DNA of 57,694 nt from Desulfuromusa sp. (GCA_029933365.1 JAOZOH010000003.1:1-57694); one strand, 5' to 3'. Shown: positions 9,826 through 18,310, counted from the first letter of the stretch. Numbers and translations: made by a program. Notes: generated by a model not told the origin, from the letters alone.

Positions 9826-10127
9826 AAAAAAGTACCGTAGATCAAAATGCTAATATGACGGTAAAAAGCCTGTCGATAGTAGTGGCTGCGCTTGGTCTCT
9901 CGCTAGGAACAACAATTGAAAGTGTTCATGCAGCTGATGTCAGCAATATTCCGGATAAAACTGAGGTTAATCGGCAAGTTGTAGTCAAACCTCAAACAAC
10001 AATACGAACAACGGACGCAGCATATATAAAATTTGATAAAAGAATAGAAGCTGAATCGGAAGGCGAGCCGATTGAAACCATACAGTCAACCGTTAACGAT
10101 TCCGAGAAACTAGAGGTTACTAAATAG
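9822..10127 (+). CDS. Small exported protein, translationally coupled to the YkgJ-type gene
   Basis: This 101-aa protein has a predicted signal peptide (hydrophobic segment about residues 16-32, cleavage near VHA-AD at 36-38) and a short acidic, Cys-free mature part. Its start overlaps the previous stop (ATGA at 9822-9825), so the two are translated together. It is the last gene of the radical SAM operon. A hairpin at 10243-10270 is the first likely terminator after it. I do not recognise the family. It could be a periplasmic partner of the modified Cys-rich protein or an additional peptide product. Confidence 0.55.
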   Translation: MKKSTVDQNANMTVKSLSIVVAALGLSLGTTIESVHAADVSNIPDKTEVNRQVVVKPQTTIRTTDAAYIKFDKRIEAESEGEPIETIQSTVNDSEKLEVTK

Positions 10128-10242
10128 AGGTGCCGGACTCGGTAAAAGACTAGGCTGAGCAAAGGGATGAAATCTAACTTGATTGATACTTTTGCCCTGT
10201 TCTGGATTCGTTTTGTAAATTACCATTCCCAAAACAAAATAA

Positions 10243-10270
10243 GTTTCAGCCTGTTTATGCGGGCTGAAGC
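10243..10270 (+). terminator. Hairpin downstream of the radical SAM operon
   Basis: GTTTCAGCC pairs with GGCTGAAGC (9 bp, one G-U) around a 10-base loop. No long T run follows. It is the only strong structure in the 333-base gap 10128-10460, which otherwise shows no gene. Confidence 0.4.
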
Positions 10271-10460
10271 TCCCTTGTATGTTGCTCCATATTGTAATCT
10301 GGCATTATCTAAGAATTAGTCGCACAAGCCCAAACCTGATTATAAAAAATCGGAATTTCATTGTTGGAAACAATATTCAGAGCCTCCCGCCTAATTTGTA
10401 AAAGTAGTAAGATTGTCAAAAGGCTTATTGTTATTCGTAACTGATGATTGAGGAGTTGTT

Positions 10461-11045
10461 TTGAAGATTCTATCGATTAATGGAAGTCGAAGAAAAAAGG
10501 GGAATACTGAATCCCTTATTCAGTCAATATTAACTCCTGCCCAAAAAGGAGGAGCGCAAATAGAATCGATTTTTCTTGGTGACTACCAAATTGGTGCATG
10601 TACTGGATGTGAGGGCTGTGCCAGCTCTTGGGAATGCATAATCAGGGATGATTTTGCCCAGGTTATCAAAAAGCTAGATGAGGCGGATGGGGTAGTTCTA
10701 GCCTCTCCAACTTACTGGTATTCTGTCACCTCAGACATGAAACGTTTTATTGATCGTTGTTACAGCCTTGTCCAGTTTCCCGTCAACCGAAAGAACTGGA
10801 TCGGAAAATATCAGGGTGCTGGTAAAACCTGTATTACCGCCGCGGTTTGTGAACAAACTGAAGCTTCAGCAATGGGAAACACCCTGTCGCTACTCACTGA
10901 CTTTTCAAAAGACATAGGAATGGATGTTGCCGCTTCTGTAAAAGGTTTGGGATTCTTTGAAGCAGGTAGCATTAAGAATGACCATAACCTTTTGCAAACA
11001 GCAGAAAAGGCGGGACAAAATCTATTTGATCGCCTGAATGGGTAA
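10461..11045 (+). CDS. Iron-sulfur flavoprotein / NADPH-dependent FMN reductase family
   Basis: The 194-aa flavodoxin-like protein has an FMN-phosphate loop (NGSRRKKGNT, residues 7-16) and SPTYWYSVTSDMKRFIDR (about 81-98), typical of the NAD(P)H-dependent FMN reductase superfamily. It also has C47, C50, C53 and C59 (CX2CX2CX5C), the compact 4Fe-4S motif of archaeal and bacterial iron-sulfur flavoproteins. Such proteins shuttle electrons, for example in oxidative-stress defence. The start is a TTG at 10461 with GAGGAG upstream. It is preceded by a 333-base gap, so it is probably a separate transcript from the radical SAM operon, though an electron-donor role there cannot be excluded. Gene call certain, role general. 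Confidence 0.8.
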   Translation: MKILSINGSRRKKGNTESLIQSILTPAQKGGAQIESIFLGDYQIGACTGCEGCASSWECIIRDDFAQVIKKLDEADGVVLASPTYWYSVTSDMKRFIDRCYSLVQFPVNRKNWIGKYQGAGKTCITAAVCEQTEASAMGNTLSLLTDFSKDIGMDVAASVKGLGFFEAGSIKNDHNLLQTAEKAGQNLFDRLNG

Positions 11046-11051
11046 CGACCT

Positions 11052-11351
11052 GATTTGATCTCCGAGAAGTTATCTGATTAGCGCTAATCTTCAGCCAAGA
11101 CCTTCCCCTCTCCCTAACCCTCTCCCCGATTTGTGGGAGAGGGGATTTTACTCCTTCCCCGCTTTATGGGGGAAGGTTGGGATGGGGGGTGATCGCGAAG
11201 CGATATGTTTTTTTGCTGTCAAACTATCAAATATTGAACCTAACATTTCAGTGGCTGAAGATTAGCGCTAATCAGGAGAAGTTATGGCCGCTCAGGTGTG
11301 GAAATGGAGGCGACGGTAGATTGTTTGAGCTCAGCTGAACGAGATCAAATC
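11052..11351. repeat. Nested inverted-repeat element (MITE-like) between convergent genes
   Basis: Outer inverted repeat GATTTGATCTC (11052-11062) / GAGATCAAATC (11341-11351). Inside it the 10-mer GAGAAGTTAT occurs as a direct repeat at 11064 and 11276, and a perfect 24-bp inverted repeat lies at 11074-11097 / 11252-11275. Each 24-bp arm contains the palindrome GATTAGCGCTAATC. The centre (about 11099-11190) is a C/G-rich repeat of the CCCTCTCCC type with stem structures. There is no ORF. It covers nearly all of the 318-base gap between the flavoprotein gene and the LysR gene and could also end transcription from both sides. Confidence 0.6.
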
Positions 11352-11363
11352 TCAGCATAACTG

Positions 11364-12284
11364 TCAGATTGAGCCTGCGTTATTCCCCCCCCCTTGAAAA
11401 CTTTTCACTTCCTCAAAGAGCCACATTCTGAACTGTTTCAAGGCACCGCTGGATAAATTTTCCTTTGGGTAGACCAGATAGTAGGCATCATTACTCTTCA
11501 ACGGCAGATTGTAGGCAATGGTTAGTTGTTTTTTCTCTAGCTCCTCAGCTATCAAGAAACGTGGGATTAGAGCTATCCCGAGCCCGGCACAGGCAGCGCT
11601 GATCATAATTGAAAAGTATTCATAACGCGCCCCCTGCATAGCATTGACTGCCGAAATCCCTGCGCTGTCGAGCCAGTGACGCCAAGCGTCTGGCCGTGAA
11701 GACAAGTGCAGCATGGGGTAATCCAAAACCCCTTCCGCGTTAGGCAAATATTCGCAGTCTAAAAGCTCAGGTTTGCAGACGGCAACGACATCTTCACCAA
11801 AAAGAAAGTCAGCAACCGTCCCTGGCCAGTTAGGTTGGCCAAAGTGGATGGCTGCATCAAAGGGTGTTTCTTTAAACAAAAATATAACTGAGCGCGCAGA
11901 CATATTGATTGTTGCGTCGGGGTACTGCTGATAAAAACTTCCGATGCGTGGAATTAGCCACTGCGAACAAAAAGTTGGCAGAACGGCAAGATCAAGAATT
12001 TCCCTTGTTCCCCCATGAGACATAATGTTCAGCATGTCCCGTTCCATCTGTTCCACCGATTTCCTTATCTGTTTGCTGTATAAAAGCCCAGCTTTAGTCA
12101 GTAAAACCCGCTTCTTTACCCGGTTGAATAACTTGAGCCCTACTTGATCTTCCAATGTTGAAATTTGTCTGGATATGGCACTTTCCGTCAGTGCAAGCTC
12201 TGCAGCTGCACTGGAAAAACTTTGGTGTCTTGCCGCTGATTCAAAAGCCAACAAGGCACTGCGACTTGGAAGGGTTCTCCTCAT
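11364..12284 (-). CDS. LysR-family transcriptional regulator (GcvA-like)
   Basis: The 306-aa product has the LysR helix-turn-helix (residues about 6-65: SRSALLAFESAARHQSFSSAAAELALTESAISRQISTLE) and a periplasmic-binding-type effector domain (about 92-295). The opening PSRSALLAFESAARH resembles the GcvA/AmpR branch. It sits at the downstream end of the minus-strand pipecolate/TRAP gene group, after the GntR gene. Its target is not shown by the sequence; the paired-arm operator upstream of amaA (22484-22534) is one candidate. ATG at 12284; no strong RBS is visible. Confidence 0.85.
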   Translation of the reverse strand: MRRTLPSRSALLAFESAARHQSFSSAAAELALTESAISRQISTLEDQVGLKLFNRVKKRVLLTKAGLLYSKQIRKSVEQMERDMLNIMSHGGTREILDLAVLPTFCSQWLIPRIGSFYQQYPDATINMSARSVIFLFKETPFDAAIHFGQPNWPGTVADFLFGEDVVAVCKPELLDCEYLPNAEGVLDYPMLHLSSRPDAWRHWLDSAGISAVNAMQGARYEYFSIMISAACAGLGIALIPRFLIAEELEKKQLTIAYNLPLKSNDAYYLVYPKENLSSGALKQFRMWLFEEVKSFQGGGNNAGSI

Positions 12285-12449
12285 GAGTTTGACTCCAAGA
12301 ATGATAAGGAAAACAGACTATTATTTAAGGGGATCAACAGAAGATGTTAAAGAGAGCTTTGCTGTTGTATTCAAAATAAGAAGTGGGAAAATCACAGAAC
12401 TCCTTAATTAACAGGTTGTCACAAGTTTGACCCTTCAAAGAAAAGTATT

Positions 12450-13085
12450 CTACAGGCCCAAAAACTTTTGCCGAATACGGCCAAGATGTTGAGTTAATAA
12501 CTCACGTCTTAATGCCCCCAGCTCATTTTTATCACTTTTCAATACCGTAAGGGTTTGGCTGATTTCATCAACAACCGATTGAACTTCTTCTTTCCAGCTT
12601 CCTTTGTCGAGAACGGAACACCATAACCTGACAGTACGGTCGTAAAGTGACTCGGAGATGTTTTTGAGCACTGGATTATTTGTACTGTCATTAAGGATTG
12701 TTCTCAATTCCCGATCTACTGCTATCAGGGCTTCCTTGTCCACCACTTCAAATAATTTTTTGCATTGCTGATGCAATGTTATCAGCCGCTGAAGATGCTC
12801 TTCAGAAGCATGCTCTGCAGCAAGCTTTCCAACCATCTCTTCAATTTCAAAGCGTACCTGATACGTGTTCATAATTTGCTGAAATTCCATTTCTGCAACC
12901 ATGGTTCCACTACGTGGCAACACCCGAACGAGCTGCTCCCACTCTAGTCGATTCAATACTTCACGCAAGGGTGTACGACTAACAGCAAATTCTTTTGCCA
13001 GAACTTTTTCATTCAAAATGCTGCCAGGAGGATATTCAAGACATAAAATTCGCTCTTTAATTGTCTGATATATATCATTATTCAT
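12450..13085 (-). CDS. GntR-family transcriptional regulator (FCD type)
   Basis: The product (211 aa) has an N-terminal winged helix (YQTIKERILCLEYPPGSILNEKVLAKEFAVSRTPLREVLNRLEWEQLVRVLPRSG) and an all-helical C-terminal FadR/VanR-type ligand domain with acidic and His residues. FCD regulators usually repress transport and catabolism genes for organic acids or amino acids. I prefer the ATG at 13085 (AAAGG seven bases before) to the one at 13127. It lies 400 bases downstream of the DapB-like gene on the same strand, so it is a natural candidate for control of the minus-strand catabolic operon. A GGTATACC palindrome upstream (13185-13192) is a possible self-control site. Confidence 0.85.
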   Translation of the reverse strand: MNNDIYQTIKERILCLEYPPGSILNEKVLAKEFAVSRTPLREVLNRLEWEQLVRVLPRSGTMVAEMEFQQIMNTYQVRFEIEEMVGKLAAEHASEEHLQRLITLHQQCKKLFEVVDKEALIAVDRELRTILNDSTNNPVLKNISESLYDRTVRLWCSVLDKGSWKEEVQSVVDEISQTLTVLKSDKNELGALRRELLTQHLGRIRQKFLGL

Positions 13086-13184
13086 AAGAAAACCTTTGAC
13101 TTGTGGTTCATAGAACTTAATAACCATTTTTTAAAATCACCCAGCTGTCTAGCAGACACAACTGATATAACAACGTAGCAGGGT

Positions 13185-13192
13185 AGGTATAC
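13185..13192. promoter_or_regulatory. Possible GntR operator
   Basis: GGTATACC palindrome in the context AGGTATACCA, about 100 bases upstream of the GntR start. FCD-type GntR proteins often bind TGGTATACCA-like sites. This is based on the short palindrome alone. Confidence 0.35.
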
Positions 13193-13387
13193 CAGTGAAG
13201 ATTATAATTTACAAGTTTCAAATAGAGTACAGGCTGTTGATAATTAACCGAGAGAGATCATCCCTTCCCCCAGAAAATATTTTTTCTCTTTGACTATCAT
13301 TTTTTTGCTGCTTTTGTGTGATCTGTGTGTCTTTTGACGTCTTTTATCATGCTACGGTGGGCATCATTGTTCTGCTTCCCACTATGG

Positions 13388-13416
13388 TGTCCAGATTAAT
13401 GTCTGTAATCTGGACA
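13388..13416. terminator. Hairpin between the DapB-like gene and gntR
   Basis: Perfect 11-bp stem TGTCCAGATTA/TAATCTGGACA around a 7-base loop, 70 bases after the stop of the minus-strand catabolic operon. No T run on either strand. It may end or stabilise the operon mRNA. The remaining gap 13086-13485 contains no supportable gene. Confidence 0.45.
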
Positions 13417-13485
13417 AATCAGTCGCCAAGGTTAATTTGTATCTAACGACAGATAAAGCGGTTATAAGTAGGGCAATATCCCGTA

Positions 13486-14286
13486 TTAAAAGTCCATAAC
13501 TGAAATTAGGCCGCGGTGCAAACCGACCAAGCTTATAACTTTTCTTATTCCCAGCAGTGCTCCATCTACATAGGGTAGAGCACTTGTTCCGGCCTCATGC
13601 TTTATAATCAGCTGTTGGTCGGACATGCCAAAGATCGCATCAAGCGAAAGCACGTAACCTGGAAGGCGAACTGAATGCACCTGGGTTCCATTGAGACGTG
13701 CTCCCCGTATTCCCTCCGGGTCCTGACTTTGATTGAGAGGGACATCAAGCTGGGATTCGCAGATCTTAGAAAGGCGATATGCCAATTCTCTTGCTGTCCC
13801 GCTCGGAGAGTCAATTTTAGTAGAGCTGGCGTAATCAATAATCTCCCAATGGGGAATATGTTTAGCGGCCATTTCTGAAAATTTTTGAAAGAGTACTGCT
13901 GTAAGCGAGAAATTGCCACAGGCTAGCACCCCTTTGCCAACCGCTTGTGCTACTTCATCGATTTCTTGATAGTCATCCTCAGTTAAACCGGACGTTCCCA
14001 CTAGAACATGGCAACCCTGTTGAAGCGCCAGCAATATGTTGGCCTTGGCTACATCGGGTTTTGTGTACTCAATAAATACCTCCGGACAAGTAAGTAAAGC
14101 TTCAGCTACTGTTGCGGAGAGAGGGGTCGTATTTTCGGCCTGGCCGATAACAGAACCGAGATGTTTACCAGCGTGAGACCTTGATACAGCACTAACTAAT
14201 CTGAGATCTGGTGTTAAATATATTCCTTTTGCCAAAGCAGATCCTGCCCAGCCAGTAGCTCCTGCCAGACAAATGCTAATACCCAT
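13486..14286 (-). CDS. DapB-like dehydrogenase (dihydrodipicolinate reductase fold) lacking the catalytic His
   Basis: The 266-aa product has the nucleotide-binding loop GATGWAG (9-15) and the DapB core, including VGTSGLT and KIDSPSGTA. In true DapB the active-site segment reads EAHHRHKVDAPSGT; here it is DYASSTKIDSPSGT (151-164). The Lys is kept (K157), but the His pair is replaced by Ala-Ser. Such divergence is seen in DapB-fold enzymes with other substrates, such as 2,4-diaminopentanoate dehydrogenase. Position at the end of a pipecolate/lysine operon suggests a related imine or amine substrate such as a piperideine carboxylate; this is inference. AAAGGA precedes the start. Last gene of the minus-strand operon, 153 bases after the racemase gene. 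Confidence 0.7.
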   Translation of the reverse strand: MGISICLAGATGWAGSALAKGIYLTPDLRLVSAVSRSHAGKHLGSVIGQAENTTPLSATVAEALLTCPEVFIEYTKPDVAKANILLALQQGCHVLVGTSGLTEDDYQEIDEVAQAVGKGVLACGNFSLTAVLFQKFSEMAAKHIPHWEIIDYASSTKIDSPSGTARELAYRLSKICESQLDVPLNQSQDPEGIRGARLNGTQVHSVRLPGYVLSLDAIFGMSDQQLIIKHEAGTSALPYVDGALLGIRKVISLVGLHRGLISVMDF

Positions 14287-14439
14287 GCTTCAGTATCCTT
14301 TCAATTGCATTATTGATTGTCAGTAACTTTTCGGAAAGATAAAAGGGGGCTGCAAGACGCACAAAAATACGATTTCACAGCACCCAACTTGGCGATCTTG
14401 TTTAAAAGGTTGATCCTTCGGTCAATCATCTCATGAGAT

Positions 14440-15171
14440 TCAAACATATCCCTGATAGGGTCGTCGTTCCAAGGCAGAGAAGACATGGTTAATCATCGTA
14501 TTAAAATCAAAAACAGGCAACCCGACCGCCTCTTGTACATCATACGCAAAAGGAGGCATATTGGAGCATTCGAGCAGGATGGCCTTGATAGAAGGATCAC
14601 TGGCAACAAGCTTTTTGGCCTGTCCAATCATCTCCTCCCTGGCAATCTTAGTATCAATAAAACCGGTTTCAGTTATAAAGGCACCGTAAAAATTTTCTGT
14701 TTCCTCCATGCCAAGAACCACGACCGTTGACGCATCAATTCCAGCGGCATGGAAATGTCTTTCAGTCAAATTTTGACCCTGTGCCGTCAGGATTCCAACC
14801 TTTTCCTGATTACGTAACATCCTGTGGATAAACGGTACTTGCAAAATACTGGACATCATAACAGGAACTGGCAGGGCTTCAGCTAATTGTTCCTGGAACA
14901 AAGCCATAAACCCACAATCACTGGTTATTGCACGAGCTCCTTGTTGGATAAGCTCAAGTCCTGCTTCAATAAAAGGTTGAGCCAACTCCGGGTCGCGTTC
15001 AAAAATCAGGCGATGTGAGGATGCTGCCTTGACGGTTTTATAAATAACGGGGAAGGGGTATGTTGTTGCATTAGCCACATCTCCTGGGGCAAGGGGAAGC
15101 ATTGCATCCAGCAACAGAATGCCGATTGCTTGCCCTGCACTATATTGACCTTTTCTCGCTCGGTAAATCAT
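14440..15171 (-). CDS. Aspartate/glutamate racemase-family protein
   Basis: The 243-aa protein has the two-cysteine layout of the Asp/Glu/hydantoin racemase superfamily: ITSDCGFMALF (Cys near 86) and LLECSNMPPF (Cys near 201). These cysteines act as the paired acid/base for alpha-carbon inversion in cofactor-independent racemases; maleate isomerase-type enzymes share the fold. GGAGG precedes the ATG. It lies between a proline-racemase-family gene and the DapB-like gene, so it probably inverts a small amino acid or precursor taken up by the TRAP system, for example D-aminoadipate. The substrate is not readable from the sequence. Confidence 0.7.
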   Translation of the reverse strand: MIYRARKGQYSAGQAIGILLLDAMLPLAPGDVANATTYPFPVIYKTVKAASSHRLIFERDPELAQPFIEAGLELIQQGARAITSDCGFMALFQEQLAEALPVPVMMSSILQVPFIHRMLRNQEKVGILTAQGQNLTERHFHAAGIDASTVVVLGMEETENFYGAFITETGFIDTKIAREEMIGQAKKLVASDPSIKAILLECSNMPPFAYDVQEAVGLPVFDFNTMINHVFSALERRPYQGYV

Positions 15172-15285
15172 AGTGAATTTTGTCCTCCTGACTGCTATCC
15201 AGAAACTAGATAATGGTTATAATATGTTATAAATTTTTAGTGATTAACTTAAACGTTAAATGTTTCAAACGGCCAAAATCCACAT

Positions 15286-16296
15286 CTAACATTGAGTCGC
15301 TGTTTCAAACCCATACCGATAGGCATCATTCGGATCAGAAATAAATTGGTGAAACCCGGTAATGTAGGCGTTGCCTGTAATTTCCGGGATTATTCCCATG
15401 GTGTCGCCTATTCGGGTTTCCTGAATAATTTTGCCAATAAATTCTGTTCCGAAAATACTTTGATACGGATAGATTTCATTTACAGCTAATTGTCTGCCAT
15501 GATGCAGGAACGCCATTTTTGCCGAGGTGCCAGTGCCGCAGGGGGATCTATCGATTTGACCGGCACCAAAAACTACTACATTTCGGGCCGGCTCTGTGTT
15601 TTGGTAGATTTCTGTTAATGCAACGGCACCAGCGAGACCTGTAGCAGGATGGGTGATATGTACTTTTTGATTCACTGCTTCACGAACGGCAATGCCAAGT
15701 TTTTTAAGTTCATCCAAGTGGCATGGCTCAACTGTCAAGTTCAAATCCTCTACATTAACAAGAGCAAAATAATTGCCACCATAGGCGATATTAACAGGAA
15801 TATTTCTAAGCGGGGGGACGTCTACTTGAATTTTTGTGACCCAAAAGGCGGGCTGGTTTTGAATGGTAACTTGTTGAACCTGCCCCTGCTCATTGATAAC
15901 CGCTTTGCTGTGAATCATTCCAGCTGGGGTGTCCAAGCGAATCAAGGCCTCATTCTGCCCCGGATTCACTACTACTATTCCGGTTTCCAAAAGTGCTGTT
16001 ACCACCCCCATGGAGCCATGACCGCACATATTAAGGTATCCACTACCGTCCATAAAGATAACCCCAGTATGGGCCTCGGAGTTACAGGGCTCAGTGAGCA
16101 CAGCACCAAACATATCCTGATGTCCACGAGGTTCATGCATGAGCATCTGACGTAGATAATCACGATTAGTGGACATCCACTGTTTTTTTTTCATCATACT
16201 TGATCCAGGAATGAATCCTATTCCTGACATAACGATTCGGGTGGGTTCACCCTGTGTGTGGGTATCCACGGTTGTAATCATGTTGGTAAATTTCAT
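15286..16296 (-). CDS. Proline racemase-family enzyme (racemase/epimerase type)
   Basis: The product (about 336 aa) has both catalytic cysteines: C91 in MCGHGSMG and C253 in DRSPCGTGTSAK. Proline racemases and 4-hydroxyproline 2-epimerases keep both; the related trans-3-hydroxyproline dehydratases have Thr at the second place, so this one should invert an alpha carbon. Genome neighbours are an L-pipecolate oxidase and a TRAP transporter, so D-/L-pipecolate inversion is as likely as a proline or hydroxyproline substrate. AAGGA lies before GTG 16299 / ATG 16296; the stop of dctM is 13 bases before, so the two are transcribed together. Family certain; substrate inferred. Confidence 0.8.
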   Translation of the reverse strand: MKFTNMITTVDTHTQGEPTRIVMSGIGFIPGSSMMKKKQWMSTNRDYLRQMLMHEPRGHQDMFGAVLTEPCNSEAHTGVIFMDGSGYLNMCGHGSMGVVTALLETGIVVVNPGQNEALIRLDTPAGMIHSKAVINEQGQVQQVTIQNQPAFWVTKIQVDVPPLRNIPVNIAYGGNYFALVNVEDLNLTVEPCHLDELKKLGIAVREAVNQKVHITHPATGLAGAVALTEIYQNTEPARNVVVFGAGQIDRSPCGTGTSAKMAFLHHGRQLAVNEIYPYQSIFGTEFIGKIIQETRIGDTMGIIPEITGNAYITGFHQFISDPNDAYRYGFETATQC

Positions 16297-16308
16297 CACC
16301 GTATTTCC

Positions 16309-17592
16309 TTAAATATAACCAAACATTTTAGGAAGCCACATAACAGCTGCAGGCCAATAGGTCAGTAACAAAAGAACTAAGATAACTGCTGCAAGAAAGG
16401 GAATCAGTGCCACAGAAACACTTTCTATGGGTCGCTTGCCGATATTGGCAGCTACAAACAGACACATACCTACCGGCGGGGTAGCCAGTCCGATAACAAG
16501 ATTAAGTACCATGATAGCACCGAAGTGAAGGGGATGAACGCCGATCGATTCCACGAGAGGCAAAAAAACAGGAGTCATGACCAGCATGGCCGGTATCACA
16601 TCTAGGAACATGCCGACGATCAAAAGGACAATATTGATCATAAGTAAAATGATGATTTTGTTGTCCGTTAGCGACATGACTAGCTCCGCAATTTTATCGG
16701 GGAACATCTCGATGGTCAGAATGTATGAAAACAAAGCCGCTGTACCCAGCAGAATCATCACCCCACCCGTTGTAATGGCACTCTGGATAAAAACCTGCAG
16801 TAAGACCTTGGGTTTGACGACGCTTCTGCGAATGAATGCAGCGACGATGAAAGCATAAAAAGCGGCAATGGCTGCGGATTCCGTTGGTGTGGCCAGCCCC
16901 CCTACAATACCGCCCAGGATAATTACAGGCATTATCAAAGCCATTATGGCGTTTTTACCACCGATAAATATTTGCCTCAATGAAACCGGGTTTTCCATAC
17001 GTGGCAGATTTAATTTTTTTGCTTGGAAGGCGATCACTAGCATTTGCGATAGACCCAAAAGTATTCCTGGTACCATACCGACCAAAAACAACGCACCTAC
17101 CGACGTTCCGGTCATTGAGGCATAAACCAGAAACGGAATACTGGGAGGAATTATGGGACCCACAGTGGATGAAATAGCCGTAACGGCACAAGTAAAGTCT
17201 TTTTTATAACCATCCTTGATCATGCCTGGAATCAGGATAGAACCTACAGCCGCTGTATCACTCACCCCAGCGCCGGTCATACCCGCAAAGATCATGGATA
17301 TCAGCACATTCGCATGAGCCATGCCACCCCGGATACGTCCCACTATTAATTTACAAAAGTCGACCAGCTCTTCGGTAAGATTGGCTGCATTCATCAAGTT
17401 GCCAGCCAGAATAAATAGCGGAATGGCAGTCAACAAAAAAGAATCCATACCAGTAAACATTTTCTGAGCCACCAAAATAAACGTAATATCATTGATGAGC
17501 ACGTAAACAACAGCCGGAATTCCTAGAGCAAAAGCAACGGGAATGCCCGTGAATGCCAGAATCAAAAATAAGGCAAAGAGAAGATAAATCAT
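16309..17592 (-). CDS. dctM: TRAP transporter large permease subunit DctM
   Basis: The 427-aa protein has about 12 membrane helices and typical DctM signatures: PLFILAGNLM, GGMAHANVLISMIFAGMTGAGVSDTAA, PIIPPSIPF, and NLVIGLATPPVGMCLF near the C terminus. It forms the sodium-driven membrane channel of a tripartite transporter with DctQ and the periplasmic binder DctP. Its start is four bases after the dctQ stop, and the proline-racemase-family gene follows by 13 bases. The neighbours suggest an amino or imino acid such as pipecolate or hydroxyproline as cargo. Confidence 0.93.
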   Translation of the reverse strand: MIYLLFALFLILAFTGIPVAFALGIPAVVYVLINDITFILVAQKMFTGMDSFLLTAIPLFILAGNLMNAANLTEELVDFCKLIVGRIRGGMAHANVLISMIFAGMTGAGVSDTAAVGSILIPGMIKDGYKKDFTCAVTAISSTVGPIIPPSIPFLVYASMTGTSVGALFLVGMVPGILLGLSQMLVIAFQAKKLNLPRMENPVSLRQIFIGGKNAIMALIMPVIILGGIVGGLATPTESAAIAAFYAFIVAAFIRRSVVKPKVLLQVFIQSAITTGGVMILLGTAALFSYILTIEMFPDKIAELVMSLTDNKIIILLMINIVLLIVGMFLDVIPAMLVMTPVFLPLVESIGVHPLHFGAIMVLNLVIGLATPPVGMCLFVAANIGKRPIESVSVALIPFLAAVILVLLLLTYWPAAVMWLPKMFGYI

Positions 17593-17596
17593 GGAT

Positions 17597-18130
17597 TTAG
17601 TTCCTTTCTGCGGGGTCTGGAAACAAGCTGAGTAAATTTCTCAGGATATCCGACAGAACATAGGGAATCATGATAGATCCACCCACGGGAATGGCCAGGT
17701 AAGGATAAAACATGGAAATCTGCAAACCCAAAGAGGTTTGATTTAGATTCCGTAGGCTGATTGCTACGCCTCCGATAACCATGGCGACCAGAAACAGACA
17801 CAGCATTGCATTGCCCGCAAAATTCAACCAAACCCAAGACACGGGTGACATGCGTGTTTTAAAAAATGTGATAGATACATGTTCTCTGGCACTGAAAGCC
17901 ACAGCCGCACCTAGCATAGACATCCAAACCATGCTGTAGCGCACCAGCTCCATGGTGCCCATATAGGTTTTGCCTACAAAATATCGACCAAACACATGAA
18001 AAACAACTAATGCCATTATTAGGGCCATACCAATAGCCAACAAATAGCGGAGTGCCACATCCAGGTATTTCAGTCCACAACTGAGCGTAAGATAAATTGC
18101 ATTGAGTGATTGCTGGGATTTAGACGACAT
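17597..18130 (-). CDS. dctQ: TRAP transporter small permease subunit DctQ
   Basis: The product (177 aa) has four membrane helices and the DctQ features VFGRYFVGKTYMGTMELVRYSMVWMSMLGAAVAFSAREHVSI. It pairs with DctM in the membrane. I chose ATG 18130 because GGAAGGA lies three to nine bases upstream; the frame is open to 18193. A perfect 20-bp hairpin separates it from dctP. Confidence 0.88.
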   Translation of the reverse strand: MSSKSQQSLNAIYLTLSCGLKYLDVALRYLLAIGMALIMALVVFHVFGRYFVGKTYMGTMELVRYSMVWMSMLGAAVAFSAREHVSITFFKTRMSPVSWVWLNFAGNAMLCLFLVAMVIGGVAISLRNLNQTSLGLQISMFYPYLAIPVGGSIMIPYVLSDILRNLLSLFPDPAERN

Positions 18131-18266
18131 AGGATCCTTCCTTTTTTGACTGTTTGACCAATAAAACAGTAGACAGTCATCAATCAGACTCATTTTGATT
18201 TTGGTGAATTGTTTTTTGAATCAGCGATCAGCCCAATTATTAGCAGAACAACGCTATATAGAGCTA

Positions 18267-18310
18267 TAAAGTGAAATTCCCCGCAGCTTGCTGCGGGGAA
18301 TTTCACTTTA
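18267..18310 (-). promoter_or_regulatory. Strong intercistronic hairpin between dctP and dctQ
   Basis: Perfect 20-bp inverted repeat (18267-18286 / 18291-18310) with CTTG loop, starting five bases after the dctP stop. No T run follows on the minus strand. Such stems after binding-protein genes usually protect the upstream mRNA or cut read-through, so that more DctP than DctQM is made. Confidence 0.7.

Noticed and set aside
11099..11190. CCCTCTCCC/GGGAGAGGG string as a small RNA gene
   Set aside because: This sequence type is a common dispersed intergenic repeat, also seen at 31190-31320; no promoter of its own is visible.
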